Below the pieces are notes generated by a model, which worked only from the letters and a program-made list of their open reading frames with translations, made no database searches and had not been told where the DNA came from. 6,948 nt of DNA, taken from positions 3,395 through 10,342 of the forward strand of contig MFBN01000052.1 of assembly GCA_001776425.1 (NCBI GenBank). Direction: 5' to 3'. Below, piece after piece: positions 1 through 5,181 of the stretch (position 1 is the first letter of the stretch; each line of letters begins with the position of its first letter). A program made the position numbers and the translations under genes. This DNA comes from Candidatus Curtissbacteria bacterium RIFCSPLOWO2_01_FULL_37_9 (GTDB taxonomy: Bacteria; Patescibacteriota; Microgenomatia; Curtissbacterales; GWA2-41-24).

Positions 1-140
1 TAACCAGTAAAGTAGTCCTTGACCACGATCACCGCTCTGGAAAAATACGCGGTTGGGTATGTGACAGTTGTAATACGGGAATCGGTAGATTTAAGGATGA
101 TATAGAGCTTGTTAAAAGAGCTATTAAATTCCTTGAGTAA
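1..140 (+). CDS. Endonuclease VII-like HNH nuclease, C-terminal fragment
   Basis: The reading frame is open from the window edge (first full codon at base 3) to a TAA at 138-140, giving the last 45 residues of a protein whose start lies outside. The fragment reads LDHDHRSGKIRGWVCDSCN followed by TGIGRFKDD and a closing helix ending KRAIKFLE. The DHDH pair, the CDSC zinc knuckle and the N-T-G-(I/L)-G segment are the hallmark of the recombination endonuclease VII family (phage T4 gp49 type, a beta-beta-alpha-metal nuclease). Family members cut branched DNA or act as HNH nucleases in phages and mobile elements; which applies here cannot be told from the fragment. The first zinc-binding Cys pair must lie upstream. 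The stop is 4 bp from the stop of the convergent methyltransferase gene, so the two could be partners or shared cargo. Confidence 0.85.
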   Translation, partial: TSKVVLDHDHRSGKIRGWVCDSCNTGIGRFKDDIELVKRAIKFLE

Positions 141-144
141 AATC

Positions 145-597
145 TTAAAAACTTAACGTTTCCAGTCTTTTCTTTGTCAATTCAACATATTCTCTGGATA
201 TATCACAACCAATATAAGAGCGTTTGTTTTTCAGTGCCATTTTGCAAGTGGTTCCTGATCCACACATCGGGTCAAAAACAACATCACCTTCATTAGTCCA
301 CGATAGTATGTGATCTTCGGCTAATTTCTCTGGGAAAATGGCAGGATGTTCAAAGGCGATTTTGTCGCTGGTCGAACCACCTAAACCTACTGCATATTCC
401 CAAATGTTCGTTTTTGTTTTCTCAGGTTTGAGCTCCCCTAAAGTTTTTTTATTTATTCCATCTGCCTTTTTGTTGAAAGGTAGCATTTCTTGGCCTTGCC
501 TTACGGTTTTAGTCTTTAGAGGATTAAATGCTCTTGGCGAACCTTTACTCAAAACAAACATGAATTCAAAACAGTTTGTATAGGCATTTGATCTCAT
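145..597 (-). CDS. DNA methyltransferase (N4/N6 type), C-terminal part in shifted frame
   Basis: This frame holds the second half of a beta-class amino-methyltransferase of DNA (N6_N4_Mtase family). It contains the end of the target-recognition region (RSNAYTNCFEFMFVLSKG), a conserved stretch IAFEHPAIFPEKLAEDHI, and the AdoMet-binding motif I DPMCGSGTT at residues 109-117 of this frame, then GCDISREYVEL. It cannot be a complete enzyme because motif IV lies in the upstream frame (566-1012). The first ATG of the frame (595-597) is internal to the protein: joined to the upstream part, the sequence reads IYKKKNTPFMRSNAYTN, and family members continue through this point. The joined product would be 288 aa, a normal length. 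No ribosome site or promoter is seen for separate expression. Confidence 0.85.
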   Translation of the reverse strand: MRSNAYTNCFEFMFVLSKGSPRAFNPLKTKTVRQGQEMLPFNKKADGINKKTLGELKPEKTKTNIWEYAVGLGGSTSDKIAFEHPAIFPEKLAEDHILSWTNEGDVVFDPMCGSGTTCKMALKNKRSYIGCDISREYVELTKKRLETLSF

Positions 598-1012
598 AAA
601 GGGAGTATTTTTTTTTCTTGTAAATCATAATATCGTGGACATTAAATCCGACTGACTGAAAGAGAATTGCTTGCTTAAAACTCGTAAGACTTCTGTCCCC
701 ATTTTTGACTTTATCGCCAACAACCCAGACTAAAACACCACCCTTCTTAGTTACCCTAAATAAATTTTTAGCAATATTCTCTAAGTCAAGGTGATAACCA
801 TTATAATTTCTTAATTCGTCATAAGGCGGTGAGGTAACAGTTAGATCGACAAAATTTTCTTCCATAGCTTTCATCAATTCGGCACAATCGGAATGATATA
901 CATTATTTAATTTAATCTCTGTAATTTCCCGAAAGTCTTTAGTGCTACTCACTTTTTTGGAGTGTGTTTCTTCTGGGTCGAGTAGGCTAGGATTGGCAGA
1001 TAATCCGTTCAT
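566..1012 (-). CDS. DNA methyltransferase (N4/N6 type), N-terminal part, truncated by frameshift
   Basis: The first 132 residues are the N-terminal half of a beta-class DNA methyltransferase. Catalytic motif IV TSPPY is at residues 60-64, followed by LRNYNGYHLDLENIAKNLF, GGVLVWVVGD and SFKQAILFQSVGFNVHDIMIY. The S-P-P-Y form is more typical of N4-cytosine enzymes than of N6-adenine ones, but this does not settle the modified base. After residue 132 the frame enters nine A (608-616) and then runs on for about 15 unrelated residues to a stop, while the true continuation is in the +1 frame (145-597). The ATG overlaps the transposase stop as ATGA (1009-1012), suggesting translational coupling. 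About 35 residues precede LNNVYHSDCAELM, where homologues usually begin, so the N-terminus looks extended. Confidence 0.85.
   Translation of the reverse strand: MNGLSANPSLLDPEETHSKKVSSTKDFREITEIKLNNVYHSDCAELMKAMEENFVDLTVTSPPYDELRNYNGYHLDLENIAKNLFRVTKKGGVLVWVVGDKVKNGDRSLTSFKQAILFQSVGFNVHDIMIYKKKKYSLYEIKCLYKLF
608..616 (-). other. A9 homopolymer at methyltransferase frameshift
   Basis: On the coding strand the run AAG-AAA-AAA-AAA-TAC keeps the upstream frame, while eight A instead of nine would give AAA-AAA-AAT-ACT-CCC and restore the conserved K-N-T-P reading into the second frame. The two halves are thus separated by a single-base excess. Causes could be mutation, phase variation, transcriptional slippage on A9, or an assembly error in a homopolymer; the sequence alone cannot separate these. 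Confidence 0.8.
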
Positions 1013-1908
1013 GTGGCTTTAATCATTTTAACTTCTGCAATTTGCCTTAGCAACAGATCAAACATTCCACCGCCAGCAAATCTGTTGTTAAATCTAAAAG
1101 CATATTCATCAACATAACATTGCAGATATTTTTTACTGACTACCCGATAAACGCCAGTAATTCCCCTTTTAAGATGACTCCAAAAGTTTTCGATATTTTG
1201 GGTATGAACCTCACCCCTGACCGTTTCCAATAAGTGATTAACAGATTCGTGCCGATAGCCGAATTTAGGCAGATGATAATACCCGCCATACTCATCAGAG
1301 TATATCGTTGCCCGTGGGCTTACGTTTTCTTTGATCTGGTTAAGCAATGTCCACTTACCTGTATTTGGAATATGCTTAAAGTAAGCATGACCACCTCTTT
1401 GTATCATTCCCATTACAACTTCTTTTGGCTTCTGGCCATCTAAGAACTTTGTTTTTCTATTTGTTGCCTTCCCGCCGACAAAAGTTTCGTCAACTTCCAC
1501 TATCCCGTTAAGTGACAAACCGTCAGTATCGGCCATTAAGGTTCTAATCTGTTTGAATATTCGCCATGCGGTTTTATAAGTTGTACCCAGTTCTCGTTGC
1601 AACTGCTTGGCTGATATGCCTGCTCTGGTTTGAGCCATTAGGTACATAGCATAAAACCACAGCGTTAGAGATGTCGTGCTTTTGTCAAAGATAGTACCAG
1701 CTAGAGGATATACCTGATTTCGGCAAAATTCACAAGAATAAGCAGTTCTGCCTTTTAACTTGTAGTGCTTGGTCTCTTTATTGCACTTCTCGCAGGGAAT
1801 TAGACCATCGGGCCATCTAAGGTTCTTAATTTCTTCAAGGCAAGCGTCATCGTTAGGGAAACGCTTAAGGAATTGTGAAATGGTAAATTTTGAGTTTGAT
1901 TGTAACAT
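1009..1908 (-). CDS. IS1595-superfamily (ISXO2-like) transposase
   Basis: This is a complete 299-aa transposase, a normal length for the family. Residues 39-62 form an N-terminal zinc ribbon (C39-x2-C42 ... C59-x2-C62) preceded by RWPDGLIPC, which is typical of IS1595/ISXO2 enzymes. A helix-turn-helix-like stretch follows (GISAKQLQRELGTTYKTAWR, 97-116). The RNase H-like DDE domain shows VDETFVGG with D140, IYSDEYGGY with D205, and HTQNIENFWSHLKRG (235-249), the region that normally supplies the third catalytic position. The end has the family signature YVDEYAFRFNNR. The enzyme would act on the ends of its own element by cut-and-paste or copy-out transposition. Its ATG at 1908 lacks a clear ribosome site. 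The ORF looks intact, so the element may still be active. Its stop overlaps the methyltransferase start by 4 bp. Confidence 0.95.
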   Translation of the reverse strand: MLQSNSKFTISQFLKRFPNDDACLEEIKNLRWPDGLIPCEKCNKETKHYKLKGRTAYSCEFCRNQVYPLAGTIFDKSTTSLTLWFYAMYLMAQTRAGISAKQLQRELGTTYKTAWRIFKQIRTLMADTDGLSLNGIVEVDETFVGGKATNRKTKFLDGQKPKEVVMGMIQRGGHAYFKHIPNTGKWTLLNQIKENVSPRATIYSDEYGGYYHLPKFGYRHESVNHLLETVRGEVHTQNIENFWSHLKRGITGVYRVVSKKYLQCYVDEYAFRFNNRFAGGGMFDLLLRQIAEVKMIKAT

Positions 1909-1929
1909 GCTTATTTCTGGAATAAACGT

Positions 1930-1959
1930 ATTATACCATATTCAGCTACGTGTTGTCAA
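1930..1959 (-). promoter_or_regulatory. Transposase promoter (sigma-70 type)
   Basis: On the minus strand a perfect -35 TTGACA (1954-1959) is followed after 18 bp by a perfect -10 TATAAT (1930-1935), 21 nt before the transposase ATG. It probably drives the transposase and the coupled methyltransferase. Confidence 0.8.
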
Positions 1960-1971
1960 GGGATAAGTGCC
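1954..1971 (-). repeat. Candidate terminal end of the IS1595-type element
   Basis: Read into the element on the minus strand this is GGCACTTATCCCTTGACA, starting with GG and placed outside the transposase gene, as expected for an insertion-sequence tip; its inner part includes the -35 box. No matching inverted copy was found in the window, so the boundary is inferred from position and composition only. Confidence 0.3.
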
Positions 1972-1987
1972 GGTAAATTAAATATAG

Positions 1988-2009
1988 AAAAAAAGAAATT
2001 GATTAATCA
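1988..2009 (-). terminator. Weak candidate terminator after pyrG
   Basis: Ten bases after the pyrG stop the minus strand has the palindrome TGATTAATCA (2000-2009) and then, 5 nt later, seven T (1988-1994). The stem is short and A+T-rich, so termination here is only a suggestion. Confidence 0.25.
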
Positions 2010-2018
2010 GAATATATT

Positions 2019-3647
2019 TTAAATATATCGGTAATCTTTTACAGCACTTATAAAAGCCATATATAAAGGATGTGGATGCAAAAATCTGGATTTTAATTCC
2101 GGGTGAAACTGGACACCGATAAAAAACGGGTGGTCTGTAAGTTCTAGTGCCTCTACGAGTGTACCGTCTTTTGTTGTTGCCGCAATAATCATACCTTTAT
2201 CTTCAAAAACTTTTTTATATTTATTATTAAACTCAAAGCGATGACGGTGACGTTCACTACCGGTCAAAGACCCATAAGAACGCGCGAATAAAGTAGCGGC
2301 TTTAGCTTTAAATTCCCAGGCTCCTAGACGCTGAGTCGCACCCAATTTATGATATTTTAGCGATTCTTTTTGATCTAACATGACATCAATTACAGGATGT
2401 TTGGTTTTTGCATTAATTTCCGTAGTATCAGCATCATCAAAATCTAATACATTTCTGGCAAATTCAACAGCAGCCTGCTGCATTCCGTAACAAAGTCCGA
2501 AATAAGGAACTTTATTTAATCTGGCAAATTTTATAGCCTCAACTATTCCCTGGACCGCTCGAGTTCCATATCCGCCGGGTACAACTATTCCATCAAACCC
2601 TTTTAATATCTGAACTCCATTTTTTTCAATTTCCGCTGAATCTATCCATTTAAGTTTCGGCTTAATGTCATGACAAGCTGCTGCATGCCGTAATGCCTCG
2701 ATTACCGAAAGATAAGCATCGGAGAGAGTAAAATCGCCTGTGGAGAAATACTTACCAACCATGGCTATTTTTACGGTTTTTCTGGCAGTTAAGGTTCTAT
2801 TTACCATCACTTTCCATTCTGCAAGATTGCTTTTTTTTGGTTTAATAGAAAGCTTTTGAGATATTTTGTTGGAAAGATTTTGATTTTCAAAATTAAGCGG
2901 AACCTGGTAAATACTTTCAACATCCGGCGCAGAAATAATGTCTTCATTTGCAAGCCCGCAAGCAATAGCAATTTTTTCTTTTCTTTTTTCATCAACTGCA
3001 ACACTGGATCTGGCTAATATAAAATCTGCATCTATTCCCGAAGAAGCAAGCTGCTGAATCGACATTTGAGCAGGTTTAGACTTCATTTCTCCTAAAGATA
3101 ATGGTATAGGCAAGTAAGTAAGGTGAATATGAATAATGTCGTTAGGCAATTTTATTTTAAGCAGTCGGTTTGCTTCTAGATATAAAAGGTTCTGGTATTC
3201 ACCAACCGTACCACCTACTTCAAAAACAATAATTTCCGCTTTATTAATCTTGGCACAATTATAAATACGATCGATAATTTCCCTTGGAGGATCCTGAAAA
3301 AATTCAACGGTTTTACCTTGGAACCCTAAAGCCCGCTCTTTATCTATTATTGACTTAAAAATTTGGCCGGTTGTCATATAGTTGGTGGAATTGAGGTTTT
3401 GATTTAAATACCTTTCATAATTACCCAAATCCTGATCACACTCCATACCGTCATCCAGAACAAATACTTCACCATGCTCAATGGGGTTTAAAGTACCGGC
3501 ATCAATATTAAGATAGGGATCGGCTTTAATGGTGGTTACGGTAAATCCGCGGGATTTCAAAATAAGTGCGATAGAGGATGTAGCCACACCCTTACCTATT
3601 CCAGAGATCACACCACCAGAAACAAAAATTACTTTTGGTCTTACCAT
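2019..3647 (-). CDS. pyrG: CTP synthase (glutamine-hydrolysing)
   Basis: CTP synthase makes CTP from UTP with ATP and glutamine, the last step of pyrimidine nucleotide synthesis, in the cytoplasm as a tetramer. From the ATG at 3647 the protein is 542 aa, the usual length. The N-terminal synthetase domain has the P-loop SGGVISGIGKG (10-20), ADPYLNIDAGT (42-52), HGEVFVLDDG (58-67) and EVGGTVGEYQN (143-153). The C-terminal class I amidotransferase domain has the oxyanion segment GGYGTRAVQG, the nucleophile Cys386 in GLCYGMQ, ERHRHRFEFNN, and His515/Glu517 in GVQFHPEL, so both active sites look complete. An in-frame TTG at 3650 would add one residue, but the ATG is preferred: AAGGGGG lies 7 nt upstream. 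The gene has its own promoter and a structured leader suggesting CTP-dependent attenuation. Confidence 0.97.
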   Translation of the reverse strand: MVRPKVIFVSGGVISGIGKGVATSSIALILKSRGFTVTTIKADPYLNIDAGTLNPIEHGEVFVLDDGMECDQDLGNYERYLNQNLNSTNYMTTGQIFKSIIDKERALGFQGKTVEFFQDPPREIIDRIYNCAKINKAEIIVFEVGGTVGEYQNLLYLEANRLLKIKLPNDIIHIHLTYLPIPLSLGEMKSKPAQMSIQQLASSGIDADFILARSSVAVDEKRKEKIAIACGLANEDIISAPDVESIYQVPLNFENQNLSNKISQKLSIKPKKSNLAEWKVMVNRTLTARKTVKIAMVGKYFSTGDFTLSDAYLSVIEALRHAAACHDIKPKLKWIDSAEIEKNGVQILKGFDGIVVPGGYGTRAVQGIVEAIKFARLNKVPYFGLCYGMQQAAVEFARNVLDFDDADTTEINAKTKHPVIDVMLDQKESLKYHKLGATQRLGAWEFKAKAATLFARSYGSLTGSERHRHRFEFNNKYKKVFEDKGMIIAATTKDGTLVEALELTDHPFFIGVQFHPELKSRFLHPHPLYMAFISAVKDYRYI

Positions 3648-3743
3648 CAAAAATCCCCCTTCGCTAAAGCTACGGGGGACGAGTCCCTCCTTCGCTTTTT
3701 GCTAAGAGGGCTTGCCCTCCGAAGTTCCAACGTAGGAGGGCCC
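3648..3743 (-). promoter_or_regulatory. pyrG leader, candidate CTP-sensing attenuator
   Basis: From the predicted start G3743 the 96-nt leader begins GGGC. It can form a 7-bp stem GCCCUCC/GGAGGGC (3741-3735 with 3720-3714), a small GAGGG/CCCUC-type hairpin around 3706-3719, a GGGA/UCCC hairpin (3687-3684 with 3679-3676), and finally a terminator-like hairpin whose 5' arm UCCCCC (3679-3674) is shared with the preceding one. In B. subtilis pyrG, low CTP causes repeated G addition at the GGG start, and the poly-G 5' end pairs with a C-rich terminator arm to allow read-through. All the elements for that mechanism are present here. Alternatively this is a G+C-rich repeat that happens to lie upstream. 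Confidence 0.55.
3649..3679 (-). terminator. Terminator-like hairpin overlapping the pyrG ribosome site
   Basis: On the minus strand UCCCCC (3679-3674) pairs with GGGGGA (3659-3654) across a 14-nt loop, and UUUUU (3653-3649) follows at once. The 3' arm is also the purine-rich ribosome site, so the fold could stop transcription or block translation of pyrG. Confidence 0.55.
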
Positions 3744-3749
3744 GCTAGA

Positions 3750-3779
3750 ATTATCTCAAAGCTAAGTTTAGATTGTCAA
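3750..3779 (-). promoter_or_regulatory. pyrG promoter (sigma-70 type)
   Basis: On the minus strand a perfect -35 TTGACA (3774-3779) and a -10 GATAAT (3750-3755) are separated by 18 bp. Six bases later comes GGG (3743-3741) followed by C, placing a G-run at the expected start site. Confidence 0.7.
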
Positions 3780-3797
3780 TAGGTTGTACAAAACCTA
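3780..3797. promoter_or_regulatory. Perfect dyad between divergent promoters, candidate operator
   Basis: TAGGTT (3780-3785) and AACCTA (3792-3797) form a perfect 6-bp inverted repeat around GTACAA. It touches the pyrG -35 box on one side and lies 9 bp before the -35 box of the divergent gene, a natural place for a regulator acting on both. Confidence 0.35.
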
Positions 3798-3801
3798 TAT
3801 A

Positions 3802-3835
3802 ATAATTTGACAATTATAGATATTTGGCATAGAAT
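3802..3835 (+). promoter_or_regulatory. Promoter of the small membrane protein, with dyad over the -35 box
   Basis: TTGACA (3807-3812) is followed after 17 bp by TAGAAT (3830-3835). The -10 box ends 10 nt before the ATG at 3846, so transcription would begin within a few nucleotides of the start codon. The -35 box is the centre of a perfect inverted repeat, ATAATT-TGAC-AATTAT (3802-3817), which could be a repressor site or chance in A+T-rich DNA. Confidence 0.6.
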
Positions 3836-3845
3836 TTCCCGACTT

Positions 3846-4190
3846 ATGAGTAGAATAGAAAGAAGTGAACAATCATTAATTGATGAAAAAGCTCAAGAAC
3901 TTAGTCTGATTAGGCAAACAAGACAGCTTTGGCTTTCATTAATTATTTTAACTGGATTAGGATTTGTCGCTATAGGGTCGGCCGGCTTAATTAAGGACGG
4001 TCTTCAGGCTAATCTTGATTTTGGCAGCCAGTCCAATGAAACTCCTCCAGCCATTGACAAACAAGATTTTCCGCCACACGGTTACTCGGGACTTGATACT
4101 ATTCTAATTGCCAGTGGTCTTGGTATGGTAGCAAGTGGTGTTTTAGAGTCCCGGAGCTGTAAATCGAAAAAAAGAGAGACTTTATTTTAG
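3846..4190 (+). CDS. Small two-helix membrane protein of unknown function
   Basis: From the ATG at 3846 the product is 114 aa. A charged, probably helical N-terminus (MSRIERSEQSLIDEKAQELS) leads into a first hydrophobic segment, about residues 28-49 (LWLSLIILTGLGFVAIGSAG). A polar loop of some 30 residues follows, then a second hydrophobic segment, about 82-100 (GLDTILIASGLGMVASGVL), and a basic tail RSCKSKKRE. I do not recognise a family. An in-frame TTG at 3807 would add 13 residues, but that TTG is part of the -35 box, so the ATG is preferred. No Shine-Dalgarno sequence precedes it, consistent with a leaderless message. The gene is divergent from pyrG, and its stop overlaps the convergent neighbour's stop (4187-4190). 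Confidence 0.65.
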   Translation: MSRIERSEQSLIDEKAQELSLIRQTRQLWLSLIILTGLGFVAIGSAGLIKDGLQANLDFGSQSNETPPAIDKQDFPPHGYSGLDTILIASGLGMVASGVLESRSCKSKKRETLF

Positions 4191-5098
4191 TCTTGAATTC
4201 CAAGTTTGATTAATCTTTTTTGATATTCTTCAATCACCCATTTCTCGGTATCTTGCGGATGAAAGAAGAGCTGATTCTTTCCTATTGTTTCGGTAGTGAT
4301 CTTGGAGCGCATGTACCAAAGTTGAACCTTTTTTAGAAAAGTTTCAACTGGTGAATGGTGAATGGTGAATGGTGAATAGATTTTAAAAGTATTTCGATTT
4401 ACCATTTTCCTCGGCTTCGCCAAGTCTTCGCCGGGCGAGCATTTACTATTTGCTACCTGCGGTTCCCAATTCGGCAAGTATTTATTAATCCACCGGTTTG
4501 TGCCAATAAACTTCTGATAGGCCCCGTCACGGTCCCAAATTAATTTCATTTGAGAAATTTCATGGGCAATATATAAATTCTGTGTTTTAATTTTTAATCC
4601 AGACTCATCTAAAAAAAGGTTCAAGCATGCACGATCTGCGACTTTTTTACCGTCTGGATCTCGTTTAAACGGTAAAAGTAATAAATTAGAAAAAAAGCGT
4701 GTTGTCCAAATTGTCAGATCAGAACTTACTAAAACCAAATCTATATCATCATTTTTGTGACTATTTTCCATTGCTAAAGCACCGGAGATAGCCACAAGTT
4801 TAAGTGTAGGAATAACTTTAAGAATATCAGCAAAAAAATAGGCTCTTTTAAGCTTGGCCTTGGAAATGCGATTTCTTTGTTTTCTTAATAAAACTAACTT
4901 AGATCTGTTTTTTAGATAAAAATAATTATCGTCTGCACCAATTTGATTGGTATTTATTAGTTGATTAATTGATTTTTGAACTTGAAGAATATTAACTTTT
5001 TGGGAGATTAAGTACTGATGAATCTGCTCAATTTTTAACGGATAGTTAAAAATATCATAATACGATAAAGTCGATATAATCGCCTGTGATAAAGTCAT
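4187..5098 (-). CDS. Winged-helix / nucleotidyltransferase-domain protein
   Basis: The 303-aa product begins with a winged-helix-like region (MTLSQAIISTLSYYDIFNYPL to NYFYLKN, about 1-64), which in such proteins may bind nucleic acid or a partner. A polymerase-beta-type nucleotidyltransferase core follows: VAISGALAMENSHKNDDIDLVLV has the Gly-Ala pair at 106-107 and the metal-binding acidic pair D118/D120, with LFLDES (D164) a candidate third carboxylate. The substrate cannot be named. A C-terminal segment (LQLWYMRSKITTETIGKNQLFFHP, about 259-281) looks conserved-type. Between core and C-terminus, residues 214-251 are a low-complexity linker encoded by a G+C-rich palindromic island and a 7-bp tandem repeat, probably inserted repeats kept in frame. 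No ribosome site precedes the ATG. This domain pairing is, from memory, common in Microgenomates genomes. Confidence 0.75.
   Translation of the reverse strand: MTLSQAIISTLSYYDIFNYPLKIEQIHQYLISQKVNILQVQKSINQLINTNQIGADDNYFYLKNRSKLVLLRKQRNRISKAKLKRAYFFADILKVIPTLKLVAISGALAMENSHKNDDIDLVLVSSDLTIWTTRFFSNLLLLPFKRDPDGKKVADRACLNLFLDESGLKIKTQNLYIAHEISQMKLIWDRDGAYQKFIGTNRWINKYLPNWEPQVANSKCSPGEDLAKPRKMVNRNTFKIYSPFTIHHSPVETFLKKVQLWYMRSKITTETIGKNQLFFHPQDTEKWVIEEYQKRLIKLGIQD
4349..4377 (-). repeat. 7-bp tandem repeat inside a coding region
   Basis: On the + strand TGGTGAA occurs four times in a row (4349-4376) plus one further T, about 4.1 copies with no mismatch. On the coding strand the unit is TTCACCA, read through all three frames as YSPFTIHHSP. 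Because 7 is not a multiple of 3, gain or loss of one unit shifts the frame and removes the C-terminal 50-odd residues. Confidence 0.9.
4409..4440. repeat. G+C-rich palindromic island in a coding region
   Basis: These 32 bases are 72% G+C in an otherwise A+T-rich gene. They contain two small inverted repeats, GGC-TTC-GCC (4413-4421) and TCGCC-G-GGCGA around 4428-4438, and on the coding strand GGCGAAG occurs twice. They encode the linker residues CSPGEDLAKPR. The look resembles the G+C-rich (A/G)GCGAAGG motifs of the pyrG leader, suggesting a REP-like dispersed repeat, though only two sites can be compared here. Confidence 0.5.
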
Positions 5099-5106
5099 CG
5101 AACCAA

Positions 5107-5135
5107 ACTATATATCAGAAATCACAAACTGTAAA
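5107..5135 (-). promoter_or_regulatory. Promoter of the nucleotidyltransferase gene
   Basis: On the minus strand TTTACA (5130-5135) and TATAGT (5107-5112) are 17 bp apart. The -10 box ends 8 nt before the ATG at 5098, so the mRNA would start about at the initiation codon. Confidence 0.5.
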
Positions 5136-5181
5136 CAGTAAAATCAAATAAACTATTAAAATATGATATGTAGCTTAAACT

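Larger units (their letters stand above)
1..1971. mobile_element. Probable IS1595-type element with nuclease/methyltransferase cargo (one end outside the window)
   Basis: A transposase gene with its own promoter abuts pyrG, and the methyltransferase starts inside the transposase stop codon, leaving no room for an element end between them. The methyltransferase and the endonuclease VII-like gene are likewise only 4 bp apart. If the transposase belongs to an insertion sequence, the methyltransferase is therefore cargo and the far end lies within or beyond the nuclease gene. Alternatively, an older element was eroded and only the transposase gene was retained. Target-site duplications could not be assessed because only one side is visible. 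Confidence 0.4.

Noticed and set aside
12..25. Stretch GTAGTCCTTGACCACG near the left edge, resembling the TTATCCCTTGACA element end at 1954-1971.
   Set aside because: The match is short with gaps and falls in the conserved VVLDHDH codons of the nuclease, so it is explained by coding sequence.
338..583. Plus-strand open frame of 81 codons opposite the methyltransferase (similarly 1234-1443, 1769-1966, 5912-6106 on + and 2807-3004 on -).
   Set aside because: They lie antisense to or in another frame of well-supported genes and show no recognisable domain or promoter.
2011..2028. A+T-only near-palindrome across the pyrG stop.
   Set aside because: It is low complexity, with one mismatch and no stable stem; expected by chance in this composition.
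2831..2838. Run of eight A on the coding strand inside pyrG as another frameshift site.
   Set aside because: The frame is intact on both sides and the protein keeps normal family length.
3648..3650. TTG start for pyrG one codon upstream of ATG.
   Set aside because: It is the end of the U tract; the ATG has better spacing from AAGGGGG and gives the usual N-terminus.
3807..3845. TTG start for the small membrane protein, adding 13 residues.
   Set aside because: The TTG is the first half of a consensus -35 box with a matching -10 at 17 bp; the ATG at 3846 fits the promoter better.
5099..5181. Possible terminator after the lipoprotein gene.
   Set aside because: No stem followed by a T tract is visible; only the downstream gene's promoter is supported in this spacer.
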